From Bacteroidota bacterium (GTDB lineage: Bacteria; Bacteroidota; JABWAT01): a stretch of DNA of 64,000 bases. Made by a program: the position numbers and the translations under genes. The notes below the pieces were generated by a model. The model made no database searches. It was given only the letters and a program-made list of their open reading frames with translations, and was not told where the DNA came from. Within the stretch, counting starts at the first letter, position 1. Every line of letters begins with the position of its first letter. Positions 1-9,127 of the stretch are shown piece by piece. Location: contig JAIUNL010000014.1 in assembly GCA_020161835.1 (NCBI GenBank), positions 1 to 64,000 of the forward strand, read 5' to 3'.

Positions 1-80
1 CTTATGCTGCAGGTGTTTACTTCTACAAACTTTCCTTCAACGGAAAAGTTGTAACCAAAAAATTAACCCTTTTGAAGTAA
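1..80 (+). CDS. C-terminal end of a T9SS-sorted protein (5' end outside window)
   Basis: Only the last 25 codons are present, read in the frame starting at base 3 and ending at TAA 78-80. The peptide contains AAGVYFYKLSFNG and ends in KKLTLLK. This matches the final two beta strands of the T9SS type A sorting domains found intact in the next genes, such as the end of the 422-2728 protein. The passenger part cannot be seen. It belongs to the same-strand array of T9SS cargo genes and is followed at once by a hairpin terminator. Confidence 0.85.
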   Translation, partial: YAAGVYFYKLSFNGKVVTKKLTLLK

Positions 81-94
81 ATACCACCTCCATC

Positions 95-124
95 CCCATC
101 CGGCGAAAGCCGGATGGGTTTTTT
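95..124 (+). terminator. Intrinsic terminator after the partial T9SS gene
   Basis: A perfect 10-bp stem (CCCATCCGGC 95-104, GCCGGATGGG 109-118) with a GAAA loop is followed by a run of T. It lies 15 bp past the stop codon and is a textbook Rho-independent terminator. Confidence 0.9.
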
Positions 125-172
125 GTTTGACAGAATCCCGATCCAGAATTTTTCTTTCTCAAAAGTTTGAAT

Positions 173-188
173 TGTGATCTTCCTCACA
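173..188. promoter_or_regulatory. CRP/FNR-family operator-like palindrome
   Basis: TGTGA (173-177), six spacer bases and TCACA (184-188) match the classic CRP half-site arrangement exactly. It lies about 235 bp upstream of the 422 start. The regulator and the effect are not known from this window. A second near-match is at 18102-18117, also upstream of a T9SS cargo gene. Confidence 0.5.
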
Positions 189-421
189 CAAAAAATTGTT
201 TTTCGGTTTCATTAGAATACAATTAGGACTTGTTTTATTTTATTTAAAATTGTGTCGTATTTTAGAAAAAACCAGTAAACGCCATTTTAACTTAATTATT
301 TTAATATCTTATTGTCTTTTATTGGAAAACCAGGACTGGATTCATTTCGATTCTGATAAAGATTGTGCAGTTCTACCGGGAGGAATAATTCCTTCCGATC
401 TGATTTTATAACGGAGAAAAT

Positions 422-2728
422 ATGAACTCAATGCTAACGTTTCTGATCCTGTTTCTTTCACTTATCATCCAAACCTCTTTTGCAGAATCTCCCGGTTCTC
501 AATCAGCTGCGGTAACTCAATCTCCTCCTGTCTTTACCAGTTCAGCCCCTATCGATCCCCATTCGGCTGGAGACCAATTTATTTATAATTTTTCTGTCAC
601 CGACGCAGATTCAGATCCGATTTCTTTTTTTACTGCCGGTGTTGATCAACAGGATGCCAATTTTATTTCTGAAGTATATTGGTCAACCGGATACAGAAGC
701 TATTTGTGGCAGTCGTTCACGGCTGTTTCAACAGGACTCATGACACGTGGTGCCTTACTAACTGCTCAGCAATTTACAACTGATGTAATAGTGAATGTTT
801 ATTCCGGTGAAGGAACCGGGGGGCAGTTGATTTACACAACCACAATTAATTTTAATGGTGGTATTTATGATTATCACGCTTTCAACATTCCCGCATCGGC
901 CAATGTGGTTTTAACCACCGGTCAGGTCTACACAATTGAATATCTTAGCAGTCTTACTGGTTATATGCCGGGTCCGGATATTTACAGCCGTTATGGGGGT
1001 GGACGTGCGGATTTTGGCTCAGATTGGGACAATCCGTTTTATGTTAATATTCAACCTTTCATTACAACACCTGCAGCAACCTGGTTAAGTTTAACTGATA
1101 ACGCAAATGGAACCGGTAGTTTATCAGGAACACCTTCCGTTGAAAATGTAGGATCATTCTCAACCATTTTGGTTGCCAAAGCTGGCTCGGACTACGTTCA
1201 GCAGCAAATCAGTTTCAATATCACAAATCCTGTTTCTGATCCAACCGGTTTATTTGCAATCGCTGGTGACGGTCAGATTGAACTGAAGTGGAACAAAAAT
1301 GCCCCGGCTAATTTCGGAAAGTATTACATCTACGGTGGCACAAGTCTGAATCCAACCACACTGATTGACAGTTCATTATCCGTTTCTGATACAACCAAAA
1401 TCATAACAGGTTTAACAAACGGGACCTTATATTACTTCCGTTTGAAAGCAAAAAGCAGCAGCAATGTGCTTAGCGGATTTTCAAATGAGGATGCTGCAGT
1501 TCCTGTCGCAAATGAAGGAAATTCTCTTTTGCTCGACGGTTATTCCCAATATGTTGTCCTTCCATCAAACAGCTATTATCAGAATCATAATTTTACAATG
1601 GAAGTCTGGGCAAAACGAAACAGTACTTATTCCGGCGACTGGATTTTTGGCCAGGGGGTAACCGGACAGGATATTGGTCTTCATATTGGATTCAGGGAAT
1701 CAAACGGGTTCTCTTTTGCTTTATATGCTGATGATCTTGAACAGGGTCAACCGAATTCATCCACGTCATGGCAGCATCTCGCCTTAACCTATGATGCCGG
1801 AACTCAATCCCAGAAAATGTACATTGACGGGGTTCTGGTTAATTCAAGGGTTTCTTTTGGTGTTTACAACGGTTATGGTGACTTTTATATCGGAAGAAGT
1901 GCCTGGAGTCTGAGCGATGCTTTTGATGGTTCGCTCGATGAAGTCAGACTCTGGAATTATGTAAGATCTGACTCAGAAATCAATGACAACAGGATACTGG
2001 CATTAAGAGGTGATGAACCCGGTTTGCTTGGACTTTACCATTTTGATGAACCTTCAGGAACAGTTGTTTATGATGCTTCACCTAACGGAATAAATGGAAC
2101 AATCGTTGGTGGTGCTTCATTTGTTGAATCTGATGCGTTTATCTCTACAACACTTCCTGTTGAACTTTCTTCCTTCACCGGACGGATTTCTGGCCGAGAT
2201 ATTGTTTTAAACTGGTCTACTGCCTCAGAGGAAAATAATGCGGGATGGGAGATTCAGAGACAGAAGTTAGAAGATAGAAGTGAGAAGGTAGAATGGGAAA
2301 CAATCGGATTTGTCGCCGGAAAAGGAACAACCACCGAATCACAGAATTATGTATTTTCCTCACCCGTGACCCGTAATCCGTCACCCGTAACCCTCCGCCT
2401 GAAGCAACTCGATCTCGACGGAACAGTTTCATTCAGTCAGATTCTGACAATTGAAAACAAAGCGGCAGAATTTGCACTTCAGCAGAACTACCCGAATCCG
2501 TTTAATCCGTCAACAAAGATTGATTTTTCTCTTCCCGTATCCGGTTATGCCAAACTGGTTGTTTTCGATTTGCTGGGAAGGGAAGTCAAAACCCTGATTG
2601 ATCAGAATCTGGAAGCCGGATTTCACACGGCAGTTTATGATGCAGGAAATGTCGCAGCCGGAGTGTATTTCTACCAGCTGACCTTTAACGGGAAAGTTGA
2701 AACCCGCAAATTCACTTTGCTGAAATAA
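422..2728 (+). CDS. Secreted Ig/FN3/LamG protein with T9SS sorting domain
   Basis: The 768-residue protein begins with a signal peptide (about 1-22, ending FAES). A jellyroll-like region follows, then a putative Ig domain with the motif GTGSLSGTP (about 235), an FN3-like segment (about 275-365), a LamG/concanavalin-type domain (about 370-570), the LPVELSSFTG module (about 578) and a T9SS type A sorting domain with NYPNPFNP near residue 690. It is probably exported and anchored at or released from the cell surface, perhaps binding glycans, but no catalytic motif is seen. GGAG precedes the ATG by 5-8 bases. It is a close paralogue of the next gene, with a similar N-terminal half. The linker after WEIQ is a repeat-like insert. 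Confidence 0.9.
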   Translation: MNSMLTFLILFLSLIIQTSFAESPGSQSAAVTQSPPVFTSSAPIDPHSAGDQFIYNFSVTDADSDPISFFTAGVDQQDANFISEVYWSTGYRSYLWQSFTAVSTGLMTRGALLTAQQFTTDVIVNVYSGEGTGGQLIYTTTINFNGGIYDYHAFNIPASANVVLTTGQVYTIEYLSSLTGYMPGPDIYSRYGGGRADFGSDWDNPFYVNIQPFITTPAATWLSLTDNANGTGSLSGTPSVENVGSFSTILVAKAGSDYVQQQISFNITNPVSDPTGLFAIAGDGQIELKWNKNAPANFGKYYIYGGTSLNPTTLIDSSLSVSDTTKIITGLTNGTLYYFRLKAKSSSNVLSGFSNEDAAVPVANEGNSLLLDGYSQYVVLPSNSYYQNHNFTMEVWAKRNSTYSGDWIFGQGVTGQDIGLHIGFRESNGFSFALYADDLEQGQPNSSTSWQHLALTYDAGTQSQKMYIDGVLVNSRVSFGVYNGYGDFYIGRSAWSLSDAFDGSLDEVRLWNYVRSDSEINDNRILALRGDEPGLLGLYHFDEPSGTVVYDASPNGINGTIVGGASFVESDAFISTTLPVELSSFTGRISGRDIVLNWSTASEENNAGWEIQRQKLEDRSEKVEWETIGFVAGKGTTTESQNYVFSSPVTRNPSPVTLRLKQLDLDGTVSFSQILTIENKAAEFALQQNYPNPFNPSTKIDFSLPVSGYAKLVVFDLLGREVKTLIDQNLEAGFHTAVYDAGNVAAGVYFYQLTFNGKVETRKFTLLK

Positions 2729-2737
2729 ATAAATATA

Positions 2738-2790
2738 AAAACCCGTCATTCAATTTATTTTTTAATTTGGGTGATGGGTTGTCTTTTTTT
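2738..2790 (+). terminator. Intrinsic terminator downstream of the first LamG/T9SS gene
   Basis: AAAACCCGTCATTCAATT (2738-2755) pairs, with G-U wobbles, with AATTTGGGTGATGGGTT (2764-2780). A T-rich run follows at 2783-2789. Because the hairpin covers the GTG at 2771, that codon is unlikely to be the start of the next gene. Confidence 0.7.
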
Positions 2791-2824
2791 ATTGAATATC
2801 CAGTCACCATTTAATCCCGGAAAA

Positions 2825-5800
2825 ATGATGAAAAAAGTGTTACCAAAATCAACTGTTACTTTTCTGTTTGGCATTCTTTGTCTTACTTTCTTTTCACCTG
2901 CCAGTGCTCAGACCATCCCTTCCTTTACCAGTTCAGCCCCGTCGGGAACTGTCATTTATGACCGGCCATTTACCTATGCTTTCTCTGCAACTGACGGCGA
3001 TTCAGACCCGATTTCGTTCTTTGTGCCAGGAACCCAGCAAAATGATGCTCAGTACCTTTCCGGCTATAATACTTCCACCGGTTCTGCATCAGTAATCTGG
3101 CAGTCCTTTACAGCTGTGAACACCGGTTTGGTTGTCACTGCCGGAGCCTACATGTTTTACAGTTCAAGTGGTTCTGGCGGAACGGTAACTGTTAGTCTTT
3201 ACTCAGGGGAAGGAACCGGCGGAACCTTGCTCTACACAAGCACAATCCACATGCCAAATGCACCAAATTATCAGCTTTTCACGGTTCCTGTTTCTTCAAA
3301 TGTGATGATTACTTCCGGACAGAAATATACAATTGCATACTCGGGTTCAGGATTCAGTGGTTTATTTCAAAGCTCACCTTTAAATCCGTATGCCGATGGC
3401 AGAAGCAGTTATTCTGCTAACGCGGATATCCCATTTCAGGTCAAAATTAAACCTCTGATCACCACCCCTGCTACAACCTGGCTGACGTTAACCGATAACG
3501 GTGACGGTACCGGTTCCCTGTCTGGTACTCCTCTGGCAGCAAATGCCGGCGCATTTTCTGAAACGCTGATTGCCAAAGCCGGGACTGATTATATCCAGCA
3601 GGCAATCAGCTTTACCATTTCAGCCCCTGTTGCTACCGTCTCGAAAATCGTTGCTTTTGCTAAAAATGGCGGAGCAGAATTGAAATGGTCAAAAAACAAT
3701 TCAGTTGATTTCGTTAAATATTACATCTATGCAGGTACAACCTCAAATCCAACCGTTATTGCTGACAGTACTTCCGCCAATGAGATTAATGACACGACAA
3801 AAATGGTGACCGGATTAACCAACGGCACTCAATATTATTTTAGAGTAAAGGCAAAAGATACCAACGGGTTTTTAAGTGATTATTCTCCGCAGGATGCTGC
3901 CGTTCCAACCGAAAAGGCCGGAAATTCTTTGTCTTTCAACGGATCAAATTCCCGTGTAACCATACCAAATTCGACGGTTTTTGATGTTTCTACCTTAACG
4001 ATGGAGGCCTGGGTTTATGCTTCAAACTTCAATCAGAATGGTTTTATTTTTGAAAAGGGCCCTGTTAATACTCAATATTCCATGTTTTTTGAAGGCCCCT
4101 CATTTTGTTTCAGAACGGTAACCAACTCTGGAGTCATCAAGTCGTTGTACGCCGGAACAAGTTCAGACCTTGGAATATCAAACGGAAACTGGTATCACAT
4201 TGCCTGCACTTTTAACGGGACAACAAAAAATATTTACGTCAACGGCATTCTTAAAAAATCAGTGAACGATCCGCACATTCTCAGAACCGGACAATCTGGT
4301 CAAACCATTGGCATGTACGGAACCGGTGGCTATTATTTAAATGGGAAAATCGATGAAGTCAGGATTTGGAATACGGTAAGAACACAGTCTGAACTGAATT
4401 CAAATGCCTCAGCCCCGTTACGTGGAGACGAACAAGGTTTGGTTGCCCTTTATCACCTGGATGAACCTGCCGGTTCCACCGCTTTTGATGCAACTTCCAA
4501 CGCCAATAACGGTACCTGGGTAAACAGTCCGGTTGCGGAAGCTTCAGGAGCGATGAGTCTTGGTACACCTTCCGGTTTTTACGCAATCAGCACTTCTGAA
4601 ACGGCTGAACTTCATTGGTCACCTTCTCTTGGTGCAGCAAAATATCTCATTTTCAGTGGTTCATCCTCAAATCCGGAAACTGTAATTGATTCTACTGATG
4701 CTACTACAATTACTCTTTCAGGATTAACAAACGGAACCCACTATTTTTACCGGGTTGCCGGGAAAAGTCCTGATTTGACAGTCAGCGGATATTCAAATGA
4801 AGACGCCGTGGTTCCGGAGGATGGTGAAGGAAATGCCCTAAGTTTTGATGGTGATGGTGATTATGTGTCCATTCCAAACTTGTCAGCAATGTTATCAGGG
4901 AAAACGGCTCTGACAATCAGTGGCTGGGTTTATCCAAGAAATCCGGAAGGAAATTCACCAGATTTTGATCATTTCTTCGGATTCAGAAATGACAGTGATG
5001 CTGATTTCTATGTCATGCAATCTCACGGAACCAACTTAAAAGCTGTTATCAGAACCAGTTCCGGAGCAGGTGAAATAACAGCTACCTCAACCTTGATTCC
5101 CAATGAATGGCAGCATGTTGCCTTTACCTATGATGGTTCCGTTATCAAGCTTTACCACAACGGAAATGAAGTTGGCAGCAGCTTTGCCTCAGGAACTATA
5201 GAAGTTGGAAACCTTGCTTTTCAGATGGGTTTCAGCAATGAAGGTCCATTTAATTATTTTCTTGACGGGAACGTTGATGAAGTTCAATTGTGGAATAAAA
5301 CACAATCTCAGGAAGAAATTGTACTGAATTATACCATTCCTGTCCGCGGAGATGAACCGTTTCTTTTAGGTGCCTGGCATTTGGATGAACCAACCGGAGT
5401 CATCACCTATGATGCAACTCCCAATGGAAATAATGGTACTCTTGTTGGCGGAACTGCTTTCACTTCTTCAACTTCTTTTTTTCAGGCCACACTTCCTGTT
5501 GAGCTTTCATCCTTTACCGGCCAGATTTCAAACGGTAAAGTCGTTCTGAACTGGTCAACTGCTTCTGAGGAAAATAATGCGGGATGGGAGATTCAGAAAC
5601 AGAAGTTAGAAGATAGAAGTGAGATGTTAGAATGGGAAACCATTGGCTTTGTTGCCGGAAATGGAACAACAACTGAAGCACAGTCCTATTCTTTTTCGTC
5701 CCTTGTCACCTCCCGCAGTAGCGGGACCGGCAGTCCCTCGTCACCGGCGGTTTACCGCCTCAAACAACTCGATCTTGACGGAACGGTTTCCTTCAGTCAG

Positions 5801-6088
5801 ATTCTGACGATTGAAAATAAACCAACAGAATTCGCACTTCAGCAAAACTACCCGAATCCGTTTAATCCTGTAACAGTTATCACTTATCAGCTGGCTTCAA
5901 AGGGCAATGTTGAATTGCGTGTATTTGATATGCTGGGTCGTGAAGTTAAAACTCTGGTTAATCAGGTAAAGGAAGCTGGTAATTACTCGGTTGATTTTTC
6001 CGCAGAAAACCTGCCAAGCGGTGTGTATTTCTACCGGTTGAATGCCGGCAATTTTTCTGAAACCAGAAAAATGACAATTTTAAAATAG
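2825..6088 (+). CDS. Large secreted multi-LamG/FN3 protein with T9SS sorting domain
   Basis: From ATG 2825 the product is about 1087 residues and begins with a clear signal peptide (MMKKVLPKS then a hydrophobic core, ending SASA-type). The open frame extends upstream to GTG 2771, but that codon lies inside a terminator hairpin. Order: jellyroll-like region, Ig motif GTGSLSGTP, FN3-like, LamG, FN3-like, second LamG, the LPVELSSFTG module, NYPNPFNP sorting domain. It looks like the 422-2728 protein with one extra FN3-LamG unit, so internal duplication is likely. In the linker before RLKQLDLDGT it has seven more residues than its paralogues, coded by a segment that contains the palindrome TCCCGCAGTAGCGGGA (5711-5726). 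Confidence 0.88.
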   Translation: MMKKVLPKSTVTFLFGILCLTFFSPASAQTIPSFTSSAPSGTVIYDRPFTYAFSATDGDSDPISFFVPGTQQNDAQYLSGYNTSTGSASVIWQSFTAVNTGLVVTAGAYMFYSSSGSGGTVTVSLYSGEGTGGTLLYTSTIHMPNAPNYQLFTVPVSSNVMITSGQKYTIAYSGSGFSGLFQSSPLNPYADGRSSYSANADIPFQVKIKPLITTPATTWLTLTDNGDGTGSLSGTPLAANAGAFSETLIAKAGTDYIQQAISFTISAPVATVSKIVAFAKNGGAELKWSKNNSVDFVKYYIYAGTTSNPTVIADSTSANEINDTTKMVTGLTNGTQYYFRVKAKDTNGFLSDYSPQDAAVPTEKAGNSLSFNGSNSRVTIPNSTVFDVSTLTMEAWVYASNFNQNGFIFEKGPVNTQYSMFFEGPSFCFRTVTNSGVIKSLYAGTSSDLGISNGNWYHIACTFNGTTKNIYVNGILKKSVNDPHILRTGQSGQTIGMYGTGGYYLNGKIDEVRIWNTVRTQSELNSNASAPLRGDEQGLVALYHLDEPAGSTAFDATSNANNGTWVNSPVAEASGAMSLGTPSGFYAISTSETAELHWSPSLGAAKYLIFSGSSSNPETVIDSTDATTITLSGLTNGTHYFYRVAGKSPDLTVSGYSNEDAVVPEDGEGNALSFDGDGDYVSIPNLSAMLSGKTALTISGWVYPRNPEGNSPDFDHFFGFRNDSDADFYVMQSHGTNLKAVIRTSSGAGEITATSTLIPNEWQHVAFTYDGSVIKLYHNGNEVGSSFASGTIEVGNLAFQMGFSNEGPFNYFLDGNVDEVQLWNKTQSQEEIVLNYTIPVRGDEPFLLGAWHLDEPTGVITYDATPNGNNGTLVGGTAFTSSTSFFQATLPVELSSFTGQISNGKVVLNWSTASEENNAGWEIQKQKLEDRSEMLEWETIGFVAGNGTTTEAQSYSFSSLVTSRSSGTGSPSSPAVYRLKQLDLDGTVSFSQILTIENKPTEFALQQNYPNPFNPVTVITYQLASKGNVELRVFDMLGREVKTLVNQVKEAGNYSVDFSAENLPSGVYFYRLNAGNFSETRKMTILK

Positions 6089-6155
6089 TCCGGGCAGTTT
6101 GCTGGAATTGCCAATCTTTCTCAAGTCTTTATCTTTAATTAAAAGGGTTAAAAAT

Positions 6156-7436
6156 ATGAAATCATGGCTAACTTGTTTTTTGCTTTCAGTTTCTGTTTCG
6201 GTATTTGCACAGTCAGGAAAGGAAGTCCTGGTCATAAACAGTACAACCGAAGTCGTCAATACTGCATGGATCAATATGCTGGGCAGTGCCGGAATATCTT
6301 ATGATTACCGTTCCTTTCAAACTCTGGATACTTTTTCTGTTTTACTTAATTATGAAACCATTCTTTATCTCGATGATGATGTAGAAGGCGGAAATAGCTT
6401 GACCAGTCTCAGACGGGCAAATCTGGTTAATGCCATGAAAAACCAGAAGTCGTTATACATACAAAGTGAATATCTGAGCAGTTATCAGACCAATGAATTT
6501 TTCAAAGAATTATGTGACTCTGCCGGCGGAATCTTTGCCTGGTCTGGAGTTACTTCAGGTATGTTTAATGATGTAACGGTTCTGGCTCCCTTCAATAATC
6601 AGGCAGTTGAAGTGAATACGATTTCAAATTATTGGTATGGTCATACTGCAACGTTTGATAATACCATCGTTAAACCGTTTTTGGTGAAAGATGGGACTAC
6701 ATTTGGTTTTTATATTGATCCTGTAAATCCTGATTACGGGAAAGTGGTAACAACAACTGACCGTGATTTTTATACCAGTCAGAATGTAAATGCAATAAGT
6801 CTTATACGGAATATAACCCATTATCTTTTAACTCATTCTACCCTTCCCGTCGAACTTTCATCCTTCACCGGAGAAATTTCTGGCGGTAAAGTCGTTCTGA
6901 ACTGGTCAACTGCTTCTGAGGAAAATAATGCGGGCTGGGAGATTCAGAGACAAGAGGTGGTTTCGGGCACTTCGACTCCGCTCAGTGACCGAAACACAAA
7001 CTGGGAAACGATCGGATTCGTTGCCGGAAAAGGCACCACCACTGAATCTCAGTCTTATGAGTTTTCCTCACCCGTAACCCGTGATCTGTCACCCGTAACC
7101 CTCCGCCTGAAGCAACTTGATCTCGACGGAACGGTTTCCTACAGTCAGATTCTGACTTTGGATATTGCGCCAACAGCCTTTTCCCTTGAAAAGAATTATC
7201 CCAATCCGTTCAACCCATCTACCACAATCCGGTATCAGCTTCCTGCTCAGGTTCAGGTTACCCTTTCAGTTTTTGATGTATCCGGACGGCTGATTTCTGT
7301 TTTAGAAAATGGCATGAAACCAGCAGGATTTCATCAGGTTGAATTTAATGCGGCCGGACTTTCAAGTGGAATTTATTACTATCAGATCAAAGCTGGAAAT
7401 GAAGTAAAAACCGGTAAAATGCTGCTGGCAAAATAA
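6156..7436 (+). CDS. Secreted protein with GATase-like N-terminal domain and T9SS sorting domain
   Basis: ATG 6156 gives 426 residues with a signal peptide ending VFAQSG. The frame opens earlier, at 6099, but without a signal sequence at its start. Residues about 25-225 (KEVLVINSTTEV, ILYLDDD) resemble the Rossmann-like class I amidotransferase fold seen in surface proteins, though no catalytic Cys-His-Glu set is evident. The LPVELSSFTG module and an NYPNPFNP sorting domain follow. The sorting domain is almost identical to that of the next gene, so one copied the other. The linker after WEIQ is coded by a copy of the CTTCGACTCCGCTCAGTGAC repeat. Passenger function is not assignable. Confidence 0.85.
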   Translation: MKSWLTCFLLSVSVSVFAQSGKEVLVINSTTEVVNTAWINMLGSAGISYDYRSFQTLDTFSVLLNYETILYLDDDVEGGNSLTSLRRANLVNAMKNQKSLYIQSEYLSSYQTNEFFKELCDSAGGIFAWSGVTSGMFNDVTVLAPFNNQAVEVNTISNYWYGHTATFDNTIVKPFLVKDGTTFGFYIDPVNPDYGKVVTTTDRDFYTSQNVNAISLIRNITHYLLTHSTLPVELSSFTGEISGGKVVLNWSTASEENNAGWEIQRQEVVSGTSTPLSDRNTNWETIGFVAGKGTTTESQSYEFSSPVTRDLSPVTLRLKQLDLDGTVSYSQILTLDIAPTAFSLEKNYPNPFNPSTTIRYQLPAQVQVTLSVFDVSGRLISVLENGMKPAGFHQVEFNAAGLSSGIYYYQIKAGNEVKTGKMLLAK

Positions 7437-7478
7437 CCCAAATATGTTTCTATAATAAAAATTGAAGGAGGAGTTGAA

Positions 7479-9080
7479 ATGAAAAATTGGTTTAAATATT
7501 TAACAGTACTTTTTTTTCCGGTTTTAGCATCAGCACAAACAGCAATCCAACCTGCCGGATCCGGGACCGTTGGAGATCCATACCAGGTCAGTTCCGTTGA
7601 TAATTTATACTGGATCTCTGCAAATATTGCCCAATGGAATAAAGTTTATGTTCAAACGATGGATATTGATGCTTCAAGTACATCCGGCTGGAACGGGGGC
7701 TCGGGTTTCTCATCAATCGGCTTTGGGACCCAATGGACCGGAAGTTATGACGGACAAAACCATGTAATTGATGGATTGGTAATCAGCCGTTCCGGAACTG
7801 ATTATGGCGGTTTGTTCGGAAATGTGGGATCTGCCTCGGTTATTAAAAATCTGGGTCTTACCAACTGCTTGATTTCCGGGAAACAATATACAGGTGCTCT
7901 GGCCGGCTACAATACCGGGCAGATTACCAATTGCTTTACAACCGGGATGGTTAGCGGGTTTTATGCAGTTGGCGGGTTGGTTGGTTACAACAGCAATGGC
8001 GTAATTACAGCAAGTTTTTCAAATGCAAATGTCACCTGTTCAACTGATCGGGTTGGTGGTCTCGTAGGTTATAATAATGGTTCAGGTGCCACAATCAGTA
8101 ATTGTTATGCAACCGGTAATGCAACAGCTACCGGCATACGTGCTGGCGGGTTGCTTGGCTATAACAATGGCGGAACGGTGACCAACAGCTTTTCAACAGG
8201 GATTCCAACTGCCACTTCAAGTACGGGTGGTTTAACCGGCGGACCCAATGCAACAGGAACCACGAATTCTTTCTGGGATACCGAAACCTCAACCCGTGTT
8301 TTAAGTCCGGGTGGCGGAACCGGTCTGACGACTTTGCAAATGAAAACAGAAACAACCTTTACCAATGCCGGCTGGGATTTTGAAACTGAAACAACAAACG
8401 GAACAAATGACTACTGGACGATGGATGGTGTAACCAATTTCGGTTATCCCTATTTGAAATGGCAGGAATTAAACGCTGCTTCTTTACCCGTCGAACTTTC
8501 ATCCTTCACCGGAAAAATTTCAGGTGGCAATGTGATTCTGAACTGGTCAACCGCTTCAGAGAAGAACAATGCGGGTTGGGAAATTCAGAAAATGCAGGAG
8601 GTGGTTTCGGGCACTTCGACTCCGCTCAGTGACCGAAACACAAACTGGGAAACGATCGGATTTGTGGCCGGAAAAGGAACCACCACTGAATCTCAGTCCT
8701 ATGCATTTTCGTCCCTTGTCACCCGTCCCTCGTCACTGGCGGTTTACCGCCTTAAACAACTCGATCTCGACGGAACGGTTTCATACAGTCAGATTCTGAC
8801 TTTGGATATTGCGCCAACTTCATTTTCCCTTGAAAAGAATTATCCCAATCCGTTCAACCCATCAACCACAATCCGGTATCAGTTGCCTGTTCAGGTTCAG
8901 GTTACACTTTCTGTTTTTGATATAACCGGGCGGCTTATTTCTGTTCTGGAAAATGCCGTGAAACCAGCAGGATTTCATCAGGTTGAATTTAATGCTGCCG
9001 GACTTTCAAGCGGAGTTTATTACTACCAGATCAAAGCCGGAAATGACATAAAAACCGGCAAAATGCTGCTGGCAAAATAA
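7479..9080 (+). CDS. GLUG-repeat secreted protein with T9SS sorting domain
   Basis: The 533-residue protein has a signal peptide (about 1-19, ending SASAQ). A long run of GLUG-type repeats follows at about 110-265 (GGLVGYN, GGLLGYN and variants), forming a parallel beta solenoid common in adhesins and surface proteases. The LPVELSSFTG module and T9SS type A sorting domain close it. A strong ribosome-binding site (AAGGAGG) precedes the ATG. It probably acts as an adhesin or matrix protein; no enzyme motif is seen. It shares with its left neighbour both a nearly identical C terminus and the repeat-derived linker STPLSDRN. Confidence 0.88.
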   Translation: MKNWFKYLTVLFFPVLASAQTAIQPAGSGTVGDPYQVSSVDNLYWISANIAQWNKVYVQTMDIDASSTSGWNGGSGFSSIGFGTQWTGSYDGQNHVIDGLVISRSGTDYGGLFGNVGSASVIKNLGLTNCLISGKQYTGALAGYNTGQITNCFTTGMVSGFYAVGGLVGYNSNGVITASFSNANVTCSTDRVGGLVGYNNGSGATISNCYATGNATATGIRAGGLLGYNNGGTVTNSFSTGIPTATSSTGGLTGGPNATGTTNSFWDTETSTRVLSPGGGTGLTTLQMKTETTFTNAGWDFETETTNGTNDYWTMDGVTNFGYPYLKWQELNAASLPVELSSFTGKISGGNVILNWSTASEKNNAGWEIQKMQEVVSGTSTPLSDRNTNWETIGFVAGKGTTTESQSYAFSSLVTRPSSLAVYRLKQLDLDGTVSYSQILTLDIAPTSFSLEKNYPNPFNPSTTIRYQLPVQVQVTLSVFDITGRLISVLENAVKPAGFHQVEFNAAGLSSGVYYYQIKAGNDIKTGKMLLAK

Positions 9081-9127
9081 CCGTTATAATAAACAACAAT
9101 TAAATTTGAAAACTTTTCAGGGCTGAA

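Larger units (their letters stand above)
81..421. other. Intergenic region with terminator and CRP-like site
   Basis: This 341-bp spacer holds the terminator at 95-124, a perfect CRP-type palindrome at 173-188, an AT-rich stretch and the GGAG ribosome-binding site (413-416) of the next gene. The 71-codon open frame at 196-411 has no recognisable domain and is not called as a gene. Confidence 0.6.

Noticed and set aside
196..411. 71-codon open frame before the first full T9SS gene
   Set aside because: No domain, odd composition and no ribosome-binding site; it spans an AT-rich promoter region.
2217..2432. Antisense frames over T9SS modules that look alike (also near 6982-7173 and 15806-16153)
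   Set aside because: They resemble each other only because the sense module is conserved; no start signals or domains.
2771..2824. Upstream GTG start for the 1105-codon frame
   Set aside because: It lies within a terminator hairpin and puts 18 residues before a clean signal peptide; ATG 2825 is better.
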